This document shows, one piece after another, positions 15,281-23,936 of a stretch of 42,481 bases of DNA. Every line of letters starts with the position of its first letter. The first letter of the stretch is position 1. Position numbers and translations under genes: made by a program. The stretch lies in NCBI GenBank assembly GCA_025451135.1, contig JANWKW010000088.1, forward strand, positions 1 to 42,481, written 5' to 3'. Source of the stretch: Vulcanimicrobiia bacterium (lineage in GTDB: Bacteria; Vulcanimicrobiota; Vulcanimicrobiia; Vulcanimicrobiales; Vulcanimicrobiaceae). Below the pieces are notes generated by a model. The model was not told the DNA's origin and ran no database searches. It worked only from the letters and a program-made list of their open reading frames with translations.

Positions 15281-16617
15281 GCGTTACCTTCCAATGCTTT
15301 CGTCAGCTCGCCGAACTGCTTTTCGTAGATATCGTAGCCTTTCACGGTCGTCGCGGCAACGCCTACGGTCGCCGTGCCTTCCGGGCCCTCGTCGACCCGT
15401 ACGTACAGGCGCGCCGGCAGGAAATAGAAGGCGATCACCAATCCCGCCAGCAGCACGAACGCGCCGACGCCGACCAGCGTCGCGCCCGGGTCGTAGCGGT
15501 ACTGCAGGCCGGTGTACATCAGGTAGGTGTGCGGCACGATCCGCCAGCCGCCGCCCAGATCGATCCACGTCTGGAGCGGCACCAGGGCCGCGCCTACCTG
15601 CGCGTCGCCGTTGAAGACGTTGAGCACCACGGCCGGGTCGTTGACCCGCGGATCCGGGCCGGGCTGACCGGTCACCCGGTCGACGGTCGGGACGAAGCGG
15701 GCGTACTGGACGCTCTTCAGGGTGCCGGGGATCTCGAGCGCCTCGCCCTCCATCAGGGTGCGATCCGAGAGCGAGCCGACCCGCGCGCCGTTATGCGTGA
15801 CGTCGAAACGCATCGCGAAGCCGTACGAGGCCTGGTAGTAGAGCGTGCCGTCGATGTCGATCGGCTGGTTGACGCGGATCGTCTCGTGCTTGGCGACGCC
15901 GTCGTTCCCGGTGACGGTGACGTGCGAGACGTAGTCGATCGGCTGATAGACCATGCCGCTCTTAGTCGCGATCGGTTGGATCTTGTATCCGAAGGTATCC
16001 AGACGGACGAGCGCGTGGGTGCGCGGGATCTCGAACGTCTGGCCGGTCACGATCGCCGCCTCGCCCGCGAATCCGCGCGCCCAATAGATGGTCGCGCCGG
16101 CCGCGATGATGACGAAGCCCAGATGCGCGATCAGCACGCCGCGGCGCGCCCAGTTGAACCGGTCGGCGAAGATCCATTCGGCGCCGTCGAAGGTGCGCTC
16201 GCGCACCTGCCATCCGCGCTTGCGGAAGAACGCGTCGACCTTGGCGCGCACGTCGTCGACCGTGCCCGGGATCGCGATCGAGGCGTTGAGCGGGATCTTG
16301 TCGATCCTGACCGGCCGCAGCGGCGGCAGCCTTGCCGGGATCACGCGCTTGAACGTGCAGACCGTCAGCGAGAGCAAGATCAGGCCGATGATGCCGACGT
16401 ACCAATACGAATGGTAGATGTTGTCGAACCCGAGCCGGACGATCGCGCGCGCGACCGGGGCGGCGTAGGCGTCGAAGTACGCGCTCGGCTCGAGACCCTG
16501 CTCGACCACCACGCCGATCAGCGTGAGCACGCCCCAGACCAAGAACAGGCAGACGGCGAAGAGCACGTTGCCGAACGTGCGGACGAAATCTTCGTAGAGG
16601 TCGCGCAGACCGCTCAC
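15265..16617 (-). CDS. ccsB: Cytochrome c biogenesis protein CcsB/ResB
   Basis: A 450-residue ResB-family protein. Three membrane segments occupy the first 210 residues, with a conserved histidine near IYHSYWY, and RVIPARLPPLRP in the cytosolic loop. Then comes a large periplasmic domain (about 215-395) with GMVYQPIDYVSHVTV and YYQASYGFAMRF, and a last membrane segment VGVGAFVLLAGLVIAFYFLPARL. ResB partners CcsA in System II heme attachment, and both are needed. GTG 16617 overlaps the tatC stop as GTGA. Length and order (ResB before CcsA) are standard. Confidence 0.94.
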   Translation of the reverse strand: MSGLRDLYEDFVRTFGNVLFAVCLFLVWGVLTLIGVVVEQGLEPSAYFDAYAAPVARAIVRLGFDNIYHSYWYVGIIGLILLSLTVCTFKRVIPARLPPLRPVRIDKIPLNASIAIPGTVDDVRAKVDAFFRKRGWQVRERTFDGAEWIFADRFNWARRGVLIAHLGFVIIAAGATIYWARGFAGEAAIVTGQTFEIPRTHALVRLDTFGYKIQPIATKSGMVYQPIDYVSHVTVTGNDGVAKHETIRVNQPIDIDGTLYYQASYGFAMRFDVTHNGARVGSLSDRTLMEGEALEIPGTLKSVQYARFVPTVDRVTGQPGPDPRVNDPAVVLNVFNGDAQVGAALVPLQTWIDLGGGWRIVPHTYLMYTGLQYRYDPGATLVGVGAFVLLAGLVIAFYFLPARLYVRVDEGPEGTATVGVAATTVKGYDIYEKQFGELTKALEGNAWTSS

Positions 16618-17348
16618 TCGCGCTTCCACGTCTTCTCCAGGACGGCGATGATCCAGATCGAGGCCTCGTAGAGCACGCACATCGGCAGCGCGAGCAGGGC
16701 CATCGTCATCGGGTTGCCGTCGGGCGCGGCGATGCCGCTGGCCACGAAGAACCCGAAGATCGCGTGACGGCGGTACTTCATCAGCAGCGCGCGATTGACG
16801 ATGCCGATGCGCGCCAGGCCGATCGTGATGACCGGCAGCTGGAAGATGATCGCGAAGAGCGCCAGCAGGATCATCACGAAGTTGAGCGTGTCTGCCACGC
16901 CGAACGTCGCGACGGCGACCTCGTTCGTGATGTTGATGAGCGCGGCGACGACGCGCGGGATGACGATGAAGTGCGCGAATGCGAGGCCCGCGAGCGCGAG
17001 CAGCAGCGACGGCGCGATGAAGGCGTAGACCATCCGGCGCGTCTTCGGGTGGAACGCCGGGACGACGAACATCCAGATCTGGTGCAGCAGCACGGGCAGC
17101 CCGATGACGATGCCGCCGATGATGGAGAACTTGAACTCGGTGAAGATGACGTCGGCCGGTCCGAACGCGTGCAGCTCGATGCCGTGGAAGTACTGCGCGA
17201 CCATCCATTTGATGACGAACTGCGACGGCCAGAACAGGACGACCGCGATCGCGACGACCGTTCCGATCGAGATCAGAAGGCGCGTACGAAGTTCGCGGAG
17301 ATGCTCGGTGAACGGCATCTCCTTTTGGTCCCAGGCGAACTCGGGCAT
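16614..17348 (-). CDS. tatC: Sec-independent protein translocase TatC
   Basis: A 244-residue, six-pass membrane protein. The cytosolic N-terminus has MPFTEHLRELRTRL, with the conserved Glu and LRxR that recognise twin-arginine signals. FTEFKFSIIGG and PAFHPKTRRM mark the first loops, and the C-terminal helices end with LEKTWKRE. TatC is the receptor for folded Tat substrates; the Rieske protein 2.3 kb downstream is a likely client. ATG 17348, 10 bases after tatA, and it overlaps ccsB by four bases. Confidence 0.97.
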   Translation of the reverse strand: MPEFAWDQKEMPFTEHLRELRTRLLISIGTVVAIAVVLFWPSQFVIKWMVAQYFHGIELHAFGPADVIFTEFKFSIIGGIVIGLPVLLHQIWMFVVPAFHPKTRRMVYAFIAPSLLLALAGLAFAHFIVIPRVVAALINITNEVAVATFGVADTLNFVMILLALFAIIFQLPVITIGLARIGIVNRALLMKYRRHAIFGFFVASGIAAPDGNPMTMALLALPMCVLYEASIWIIAVLEKTWKRE

Positions 17349-17358
17349 TAGCCGGCCT

Positions 17359-17658
17359 TTAGAGCGATGAGGTTCCTTGGTCGCTCGGCGGCGGAACGGC
17401 TTGACCGGCCGCGTTGCCCGCTTCGACGTTGCTCATCGGATCGGCGGCGGCGGCTTCGGCACGTCTGCGGGCGTCTTCGCGGGCCTTCTCGGCCGCGACG
17501 TCGGCGTCGGCCTGGCCCTGGATGAACTCTTTTTTCGCCTGGCCGGCGCTGCGGGCCAGCTTGGGCAGCTTGTCGGCGCCGAACAGGAGCGCGGCGAGAG
17601 CGACGATCCCGATGATGATCGGGGCGTCGATGAAGGCGAGGACGGGGTGCAGTTGCAT
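17359..17658 (-). CDS. tatA: Twin-arginine translocase subunit TatA/TatE
   Basis: A 99-residue protein: short N-terminus, one membrane helix (PIIIGIVALAALLFG), the conserved hinge FGADKLPKLARSAGQAKKEF, an amphipathic helix, then an Ala/Glu/Arg-rich acidic tail. This is the pore-forming TatA/B type; the FG and LPxLAR features and short length favour TatA. ATG 17658 fits the alignment, with GGAGA upstream. It sits between the polyprenyl synthase gene (16 bases) and tatC. No separate tatB was seen, so a minimal TatAC system is likely here. Confidence 0.93.
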   Translation of the reverse strand: MQLHPVLAFIDAPIIIGIVALAALLFGADKLPKLARSAGQAKKEFIQGQADADVAAEKAREDARRRAEAAAADPMSNVEAGNAAGQAVPPPSDQGTSSL

Positions 17659-17674
17659 GAGGGGTAATCGTCTC

Positions 17675-18631
17675 CTAGTCGGCCGCGAGCGCGTCGGCCA
17701 GTCGTTCGAGTTCGGTTTTGGCACCCGATGCTCCCATCGGAGCGAGCGCGGCTTTGGCCCGGGCCGCGTAGTCGGCGATCCGGCCGCGGGTCAGGTCGAG
17801 CGCCCCGACCCGGGCGATGTCGGCCACGATGGCGGCCACGTCCGCGTCGCCTCCCCTACCGTCATAGTACGTTTCGACGCGGGCCCGAAGGGCGGCGTCC
17901 CCGGTCCCGAGGGCCAGAATTAACGGAATCGTCATCTTGCGCTCGTGCAGGTCGTTGCCGACCGGCTTGCCGATGGCGGCGGCGTCGGCGGTCACGTCCA
18001 GCAGGTCGTCCTTCATCTGGAATGCGATGCCGTAGAGATCGCCGTACTCGCGGAGCGCCTCGACCTGGTCGGGCGACCCGCCGGCCGCGATCGCGCCGCA
18101 CTCGGCCGACGCCGCGAACAGCGAGGCCGTCTTCTTGCGGGCCACGTCCACGTAGGTCTCGACCGGCAGGTCCAGCACGCCCAGTGACCGGAGCTGGAGC
18201 ACCTCGCCGTCGCAGATGTCGGCCAGGGTCGCGCTCAGGATGTGCGGGATCGGCGCGTCGTAGTTGGCGGTGACGTTCTTGAAGATCCAGGCGAACAGAT
18301 AGTCGCCGGCCAGCACGCTCACGCGGTTGCCGTAGTCGATCGCGGTCGCATTGACGCCGCGGCGCGTGCTCGCGTTGTCGACCACGTCGTCGTGGATCAA
18401 GGTGGCGACGTGGATCAGCTCCATATACGCCGCCAGATAGAGATGCTCGTCGGCGTCGTCGCCGCAAGCGCTCGCGGCGAGCAGCGTCATGCGCGGACGC
18501 AGGCGCTTGCCGCCGGCGGCCAGCATGCGTTTGACGGCCTCGGTGATCAGCGGGTTGTCGGTCGAGAACGTCTCGTCGAAGAACCGCTCGACGCGGGCGT
18601 AGACGCCGGCGTCGTCGCGCACGGTCTCCAC
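17675..18631 (-). CDS. Polyprenyl diphosphate synthase (quinone side chain)
   Basis: A 318-residue trans-prenyltransferase with both Asp-rich motifs: LIHDDVVDNASTRRG (first DDxxD, residues about 85-99) and FQMKDDLLDVTAD (second). GGKRLRPRM near residue 40 binds isopentenyl diphosphate, and RKKTASLFAASAECGA and LHERKMTIPLI are further family signatures. It makes the long isoprenoid tail used for menaquinone or ubiquinone. Its partner ubiE/menG lies immediately upstream: GTG 18631 shares one base with the ubiE stop (TAGTG). Chain length cannot be read reliably from sequence, so heptaprenyl or octaprenyl is left open. Confidence 0.95.
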   Translation of the reverse strand: METVRDDAGVYARVERFFDETFSTDNPLITEAVKRMLAAGGKRLRPRMTLLAASACGDDADEHLYLAAYMELIHVATLIHDDVVDNASTRRGVNATAIDYGNRVSVLAGDYLFAWIFKNVTANYDAPIPHILSATLADICDGEVLQLRSLGVLDLPVETYVDVARKKTASLFAASAECGAIAAGGSPDQVEALREYGDLYGIAFQMKDDLLDVTADAAAIGKPVGNDLHERKMTIPLILALGTGDAALRARVETYYDGRGGDADVAAIVADIARVGALDLTRGRIADYAARAKAALAPMGASGAKTELERLADALAAD

Positions 18632-19380
18632 TAGACGTCCGCCCCTCGACTGCGCTGCGCTGCGCTCGGGATGACTGGAGAGGTCTGGTTGGAACCGTAG
18701 TGGATCGCGATCGCGCCGCCCATCAGGCGGACGTAGCCCGCGTCCGCGAAGCCGGCTTTGGCGAAACGGTCGCGCAACTCGTCGGCGTTGGGGTGATGGG
18801 TGAGCGATTGCGGCAGATAGGTGTAGGCCTGCTTCGAGCCGCCGACCAGTCCGCCGATCAGCGGCACCATCTTGTAGAAGTACAGGTCGAAACAGCGCTT
18901 CCAGATCGCGTTGGGCGCCTTGCTCACGTCCAGGTTGACGAAGCGCGCGCCGGGTTTGAGCACGCGGCGGATCTCGGCCAGGACGGCGTCGATGTCGACC
19001 ACGTTGCGCAGCGAGAAGCCCATGGTCGCGCCGTCGAAGGATGCGTCGGGGAACGGCAGCGTCATCACGTCGCCTTCGACGAAGGTCGCGTCGCCGCGCG
19101 CCTCTTTGGGGGCGCGGGCGCGGGCGCCGTCGAGCATCGGCGCGCAGAAGTCGATGCCGGTGACGTGCAGGCTCGGATCCGTCCGCAAGAGATGGAAGAC
19201 GACGTCCCCGGTGCCGCAGCACAGGTCGAGGATGGCGCCGCCCTTGGGCGCGGCCAACAGCGCGATCGCGCGCCGGCGCCAGCGTTCGTCCATGCCCGCC
19301 GTCATCACGCGGTTGGTCGCATCGTAGCGCGGCGCGATCCGTGCGAACATCTCGCGGACGTAGGCGCCCTTGTCGGTCAT
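18631..19380 (-). CDS. ubiE: Demethylmenaquinone/ubiquinone C-methyltransferase
   Basis: A 249-residue SAM-dependent methyltransferase. VREMFARIAPRYDATNRVMTAG is the characteristic UbiE/MenG N-terminus; ILDLCCGTGDV is motif I, TGIDFCAPML motif II, and MGFSLRNVVDID and YTYLPQSL are the family signatures. It methylates the quinone ring in the last step of menaquinone (and in ubiquinone) synthesis. ATG 19380 matches the family start; the frame runs upstream without support. Oddly, the last 12 or so residues (PVIPSAAQRSRG) are encoded by a dispersed repeat (18642-18675) instead of family sequence. The linked prenyl synthase and bc complex support a quinone role. Confidence 0.95.
   Translation of the reverse strand: MTDKGAYVREMFARIAPRYDATNRVMTAGMDERWRRRAIALLAAPKGGAILDLCCGTGDVVFHLLRTDPSLHVTGIDFCAPMLDGARARAPKEARGDATFVEGDVMTLPFPDASFDGATMGFSLRNVVDIDAVLAEIRRVLKPGARFVNLDVSKAPNAIWKRCFDLYFYKMVPLIGGLVGGSKQAYTYLPQSLTHHPNADELRDRFAKAGFADAGYVRLMGGAIAIHYGSNQTSPVIPSAAQRSRGADV
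18642..18675 (-). repeat. Dispersed 34-bp repeat, copy B, within the 3' end of ubiE
   Basis: On the minus strand it reads GTCATCCCGAGC... and ends AGTCGAGGGG, matching copy A (2247-2280) at 29 of 34 positions. It lies inside the ubiE frame and supplies that protein's C-terminus, ending nine bases before the ubiE stop. Confidence 0.7.
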
Positions 19381-19472
19381 GGCGACTCTGCTTCTCGGCA
19401 TCGGACGACGGGCCTCTACTCCTGCCGCCTCCCCCTTGTCGTTCGCGACGTTTGTCGGGATAGGACCTCGGG

Positions 19473-20312
19473 ATGCTCGCACTCGCCTCGACCGCCGAGA
19501 CGCTCGCCGCCGTCGCGTCGGCTCGCTCGGTCTCGTTCTCGGCCTATCTGCTCCATCCGGGAGCGCTCTTCGACGCGCTCGACGCGGCCGCGCGGCGGGG
19601 GGCGAAGGTCGTCGCCCGGGTGGAGGAATCGCCCTACCGGGCCGGCTCGCTGGCGCGACTCAACGCCCGGATGCTCGAGCGGCTGCGGCGCGACGGCGCG
19701 GACGCCCGCGCCGAACCCGGCGTGCACGCCAAGACGCTGATCGCGGACGGCGTCGCGTACTACGACGACGCGAACTGGCTCGAGCGCGGCGGCGACACGA
19801 TCCTGCGCGATCCGGACGCGCGCGATCCCGCCGTGGCGACGACCAAAGGGGCGGCGCTCGATCTGGAGCTGCGCGCGATCGAAGCGGCGCGGGCGGGGGA
19901 TGCGATAGATCTGGAGACCGAGTCGTTCGGCAACGGTCCGGTCTCCGGCGCGCTGGAACGCGCGGCCGGCCGCGGCGCGCGCGTGCGCGTGCTGGTCTCG
20001 CGCCGCGAGCTCCGGCGCAACGCCCGCGAAGCGGAGACGATCGCCGGCCTCGAGCGCGCCGGGGCCGAGGTGCGATCGACCGGCGCGACCGAGAAGTTCG
20101 CGGTGGTCGGCGAGCGCGCGTGGGTCGGAAGCGCGAACGCGACGTACGGCGCATTCGATCAGAGCGATTGGGGTGCGGTCGTCGACGATGCGCCGGTGCG
20201 GGAACATTGCGCGAGCGCGTTCGCCTCGCGGTGGGGGACGGCACGAAGAGAGAAGGCCCCCGCGAAGCGGGAGCCTTCCTTCGTGCCCGTCGACGCGCGC
20301 GTCAGAGCTTGA
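19473..20312 (+). CDS. Phospholipase D-like domain protein with one degenerate active-site half
   Basis: A 279-residue protein with two PLD-like repeats. The first has VHAKTLIADGVAYYDDANW, a proper HxKxxxxDG followed by an N-type strand. The second reads ATEKFAVVGERAWVGSANAT: the GSxN part is intact but Thr replaces the His. PLD enzymes need both histidines, so catalysis would require a dimer or may be lost. Start ATG 19473; a weak promoter-like pair (TTGTCG, 17 bp, GATAGG) ends eight bases before it. The last 30 or so residues run through a terminator hairpin and overlap the convergent receptor gene by 11 bases, so the domain effectively ends near residue 255. Substrate unknown. Confidence 0.75.
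   Translation: MLALASTAETLAAVASARSVSFSAYLLHPGALFDALDAAARRGAKVVARVEESPYRAGSLARLNARMLERLRRDGADARAEPGVHAKTLIADGVAYYDDANWLERGGDTILRDPDARDPAVATTKGAALDLELRAIEAARAGDAIDLETESFGNGPVSGALERAAGRGARVRVLVSRRELRRNAREAETIAGLERAGAEVRSTGATEKFAVVGERAWVGSANATYGAFDQSDWGAVVDDAPVREHCASAFASRWGTARREKAPAKREPSFVPVDARVRA
20241..20286. terminator. Bidirectional terminator hairpin between convergent genes
   Basis: An extended inverted repeat: outer arms GCACGAAG (20241-20248) and CTTCGTGC (20279-20286), inner arms GAAGGCCCCCGC and GCGGGAGCCTTC around a GAA loop, with one mismatch. Minus-strand reading past the receptor stop ends in TTCTCTCTTCG. It lies within the last codons of the plus-strand PLD-like gene and just past the receptor stop, so it can serve both. 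Confidence 0.75.
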
Positions 20313-23300
20313 TGCGCGCTTCCAGGAAGAACTGGAACGGCTGCTTCGTCTGGTTGAAGTTGCCGGCCGTGGTGTTCGAGTTGGTCTGCCCGTAGTACGC
20401 GCCGTACGGATAGCGCAGCAGCCGCTGGAAGCTCCCGACCGTGGCCGGGGGATTGTAGAGGTTGCCGACCGGCGCGACCGCGCCGCCCGTGTTGAGCAGG
20501 TTGTAGGAACAGACGTTGTGGTCGTTCGGCAGCGTCCACGCCGCCTTGGTCCCTCCCCAGCACGTGTCCACCAGGTTCGCGAAGGTCCCGACGAGCGTCA
20601 CCTTCGACGAAGCCTGATAGCTGATCTGGAGATTCGCGGCCAGTTGGTTCGGCTGTACGAACGAACCGAGATCGTCGAACGCGTTGGTGTACGGGTCCGG
20701 GATCGCGAGGGTTCCGCCGCAATTCGTGGCGTCGTACGCGCCGCCGCCCGGCGCGCCGTAGGGATACCGCGGATCGCCCGTCGGCGAGCTTCCCAGCGGC
20801 GCCGTGCAACTGCTCGGATCGATGCCGTTCGTCGTCTCGGGTTCGCCGTAGCGAGCACCGCCTTGGAACTGCACGGAGGGCGTGATCGAGAGCCGGTCGC
20901 GCTTGTAGTTGAGGATCGCCGTCGCCACGTACGGCGCTCCGTACGCGACCGCATACGACTGGACCGGTCCGGGGAAGTTCGTGTACGTCGCGAACGACTG
21001 GTTCGGGTCGATCGGCGCCTGAAGCGGCGCGTTGTAGTAGGGATTGGCGATCGCCCCGGGAGCCGCGCAGCTCGATGCGGCGCCGGCCAGGTAGCACGGC
21101 GAACCGCCGCCCGCCTGGGTGAACGCGTTGTACTTGGCGATGTCCGCATTGATGCCGGTCACGACGGTCGAGCCGTTGTTGAGCGTATCGTACTTGATCG
21201 CCGAGTGCGTGTAGGCGAAGGATAGCTGCCCCGAGAGCCCGTTCCGGCTGAAATCGCCGTCGTTGAGCTGGAACTCGAAGCCCTTGCTCGTCTGCCGGCC
21301 GACGTTGAGGCCCGAGACGAAACCCGTCTTCTGGTCGAGGAAGAACTGCTGGATCTGATCCTTCGTGGAGCGCAGAAACGGCGTCAGCTTGTACGACCAG
21401 TCGGTGCCCTTGACGTGCTTCTCGAGCGAGAGGTCGTAGTTCAAGGACGTCGGCGGACGGACGGCGTGCTGGCCGGGCGTCGTGAAGCCGAGCGCGTAGA
21501 ACGCGGCCGAACCCGGGAGTTCGAACGGCGTATCTTCCTGGAGCGTATCGTACTGCTCGAAGGCCGCGTTCGGCGGTTCGGCATACTTACCGGCCGAGAA
21601 GCGGATCACGGTATCGGGGTTCACCGTGTACGTCCCGCCCAGGCGCGGCTCGAAGATGTCGTAGGTCTGCGTTCCCGAGACGTTCTGCATGTTCGCGGCG
21701 GTGTACCCCGCCGGGCAGGGGTCGCTCGGGAGCAGTCCCGCGCCGATCGCCGATTTATCGACCGGCGCGCCCTTCGCGTCGATGCAGTTGTCGAGATTCC
21801 ATGCCTTGAACCAGAACGCGCGGACCGGATCGCCCGCGCGCGTGTTCCCGCCGACGAATTGGAACCGGTCGTAACGCAGCCCAAGGTTCAGCAGCAGTCT
21901 GTCGTTGGGCCGGAACTCGTCGGTCAGCGAGACCGACGTGAAGCGCGGCGTCACCGTGTTGTACGTCGCCCAGAGGGAGTTCTCGGCGACGAGCCAGGTG
22001 CACGGTCCGGCCGGACCGCCCGGCACGTCGCACGAGCCGGCCAGCGCCGGAACGGTCCCGTTCGCGACGCCGCCCCAGGTCGCGAAGTTCGCGCGGTTGC
22101 CGTTGGCATCGCCGCCCGGATTGCAGGTGATCTCGTTTCCGGCCGCGCCGAAGCAGTATCCGCCGAACGGAGCGTTGGCGTTCACCATCACGATGCCGCG
22201 CGAGCGCGCGCCGCCCGCGTTGAACATCTGCGTGTTGTTGTCGCGTACCGACGTGGCGGTCGTGTACGCGGCCTGCAGCTCGATCAGGTTCCGCGCGTCC
22301 AGCTGCTTGCTGAACGCCGCGCTGACGCCGCGGGTGTGCGAGCTGAGCTCGTAATCCGAGGCGCAGCACGCGACGTAGTTCGCGTCCGCGCTGTTCGGAC
22401 CGTTCTGCGTCCACGCGCTGTAGTACGTGTAGCCGTAGATCCGGAAGAATGCATCGCTGCCGATGTTCTTCTGGTACTGCAGCTTCACGATCTCCTGGCT
22501 GTTGCGCAGCGTGTCGCGGTAGTTCGGCGGGATGATCCCGCCGAAGGCGTGCGCCGGCGTCCCGGGATACGCGTACGGCGTGACGCACGAACGGGAGAGC
22601 GTCGCTGTGGTGGTCCCGACGCCGCACGTCCACTGGTAGCCGTCGGCGAAGGTCGGCGCGTTGGCGATGCCGCCGAACGCGGCGAAACCGCCGGCGTCGT
22701 TCGTCGAGCTGTAGAACGGATTGGTCAGCTCCCCGCTGTCCCACAGCAGCTGGACGTCGTCCTTGCCGCCGTCGTTCTTATGCGGGAGGCCGAAGTGGAG
22801 ATTCGCGACGACGTCGCGATCGGCGATCCCGGCCTGGAACATGTATTGATACGGGAGGATCGCGTAGCACCCCGTCGGTGCGAGGTTCGCGGGACAGGTG
22901 CCGGTGCCGGGTGCGACCGGCGCCATCGCGCCGGCGAAGTCCGTCGCGCCGGCCCCGTTGCTCTGATCGATGTAGCGGAAGCCTTGGTTATATCCGCCGA
23001 GGCCGACGTAGTACGAGAAGAGCCGGTTCGGCGACGAGCCGCCGGCTTCGATCGAGAGCTTGTGATAGAACGTCGGCGTTCCCAGGCCGAACTGCGCGGT
23101 GCCGAAGCCTGGATACGTCCCGGTCTTGATCACCTGGTTGATGTAGCCGGCCAGGCCTTGGCCTTCGGAGTTCGCCGGCGAGGCGCCGGTATAGACCTGA
23201 AGCTCCTGTTGGCCCAGGGACGATGCCGCGCCCGACGGATAGTTGTCGAACGAACGGTTGACGGGGACGCCGTCGAGTTCGTAGCCGACCTGATCGTAGT

Positions 23301-23871
23301 CGCCGCCCCGGATGTGGACCGTCTGGAAGTAGCCCATCTGGTTGAGCGGCACGAATGCCCCGGGGACCGAGGCGATCGCCGAGTAGGCGGAGTTCAACGC
23401 GCCGCCGCCGCCCAGGCCAGAGATCTTGTCCTGGGTGGACGCGCCGATCGAATAGACGTCGGCGGTCGTCCCGGATTTCACCAGGCTGCCCGCGGCGGTC
23501 GACGTGACCCGTACGATGGTCGCGATCGACGAGTGCAGTTGGATCGCGACGTTCTGCGTCGCGTCGGCGAAGACGGTCAGGCCCGCCGTGCTGCGGGGTT
23601 GATAGCCGTCTTTCTCGGCCGATACGGTATACGTATCCGGCGCGAGCGAGATGAAGAGGAAGTGGCCGGTCGCGTCGGTCTGCGTCGTCGCGCTTTGCGA
23701 GGGGCTCGTCGCGGTGACCTTTGCATCTGCAAGGGGCGCACCCGAGTCCGCGGAGACGACGACACCGCTCATGCGGCCCGTGGTCCCAGCCAGTGCCCAT
23801 GTTTCCTGGCTGAGAAATCCGACGAGCAGCACCGCGGTGACCAGCGCATGCCGGAATCGATGTCGTGGCAT
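20302..23871 (-). CDS. TonB-dependent outer-membrane receptor with carboxypeptidase-regulatory-like N-terminus
   Basis: A 1189-residue outer-membrane protein. A signal peptide (about 1-29) is followed by a carboxypeptidase-regulatory-like beta domain (GRMSGVVVSADSGAPLADAKV to about 115). Then comes a plug domain with VHIRGGDYDQVGYELDGVPV and GLAGYINQVIKTGTY, and a long beta-barrel rich in Tyr, Asn and Gly. It ends FFLEARIKL, a barrel-type C-terminus. Such receptors import siderophores, sugars or other ligands using TonB energy; the ligand is not evident. ATG 23871 has an excellent AAAGGAG site. It sits 65 bases downstream of an AraC regulator on the same strand, with a hairpin between. Several Cys pairs occur in the barrel loops. 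Confidence 0.92.
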   Translation of the reverse strand: MPRHRFRHALVTAVLLVGFLSQETWALAGTTGRMSGVVVSADSGAPLADAKVTATSPSQSATTQTDATGHFLFISLAPDTYTVSAEKDGYQPRSTAGLTVFADATQNVAIQLHSSIATIVRVTSTAAGSLVKSGTTADVYSIGASTQDKISGLGGGGALNSAYSAIASVPGAFVPLNQMGYFQTVHIRGGDYDQVGYELDGVPVNRSFDNYPSGAASSLGQQELQVYTGASPANSEGQGLAGYINQVIKTGTYPGFGTAQFGLGTPTFYHKLSIEAGGSSPNRLFSYYVGLGGYNQGFRYIDQSNGAGATDFAGAMAPVAPGTGTCPANLAPTGCYAILPYQYMFQAGIADRDVVANLHFGLPHKNDGGKDDVQLLWDSGELTNPFYSSTNDAGGFAAFGGIANAPTFADGYQWTCGVGTTTATLSRSCVTPYAYPGTPAHAFGGIIPPNYRDTLRNSQEIVKLQYQKNIGSDAFFRIYGYTYYSAWTQNGPNSADANYVACCASDYELSSHTRGVSAAFSKQLDARNLIELQAAYTTATSVRDNNTQMFNAGGARSRGIVMVNANAPFGGYCFGAAGNEITCNPGGDANGNRANFATWGGVANGTVPALAGSCDVPGGPAGPCTWLVAENSLWATYNTVTPRFTSVSLTDEFRPNDRLLLNLGLRYDRFQFVGGNTRAGDPVRAFWFKAWNLDNCIDAKGAPVDKSAIGAGLLPSDPCPAGYTAANMQNVSGTQTYDIFEPRLGGTYTVNPDTVIRFSAGKYAEPPNAAFEQYDTLQEDTPFELPGSAAFYALGFTTPGQHAVRPPTSLNYDLSLEKHVKGTDWSYKLTPFLRSTKDQIQQFFLDQKTGFVSGLNVGRQTSKGFEFQLNDGDFSRNGLSGQLSFAYTHSAIKYDTLNNGSTVVTGINADIAKYNAFTQAGGGSPCYLAGAASSCAAPGAIANPYYNAPLQAPIDPNQSFATYTNFPGPVQSYAVAYGAPYVATAILNYKRDRLSITPSVQFQGGARYGEPETTNGIDPSSCTAPLGSSPTGDPRYPYGAPGGGAYDATNCGGTLAIPDPYTNAFDDLGSFVQPNQLAANLQISYQASSKVTLVGTFANLVDTCWGGTKAAWTLPNDHNVCSYNLLNTGGAVAPVGNLYNPPATVGSFQRLLRYPYGAYYGQTNSNTTAGNFNQTKQPFQFFLEARIKL

Positions 23872-23901
23872 GGAGGCTCCTTTTCGGTTGTCGTTGTGTG
23901 T

Positions 23902-23924
23902 CGGCGCGGCGAAGAGCCGCGCCG
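23902..23924 (-). promoter_or_regulatory. GC-rich hairpin in the leader of the TonB-dependent receptor
   Basis: Perfect 9-bp arms CGGCGCGGC (23902-23910) and GCCGCGCCG (23916-23924) around a five-base loop, between the AraC stop and the receptor ribosome-binding site. No T run follows on the minus strand, so it is not a standard terminator. It may stabilise the mRNA or reduce read-through. Confidence 0.45.
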
Positions 23925-23936
23925 GTACGAAACGTA

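Noticed and set aside
12005..15328. An 1107-residue plus-strand open frame
   Set aside because: Antisense to the well-supported cytochrome b, Rieske and ccsA genes, with Arg/Asp/His-rich shadow composition.
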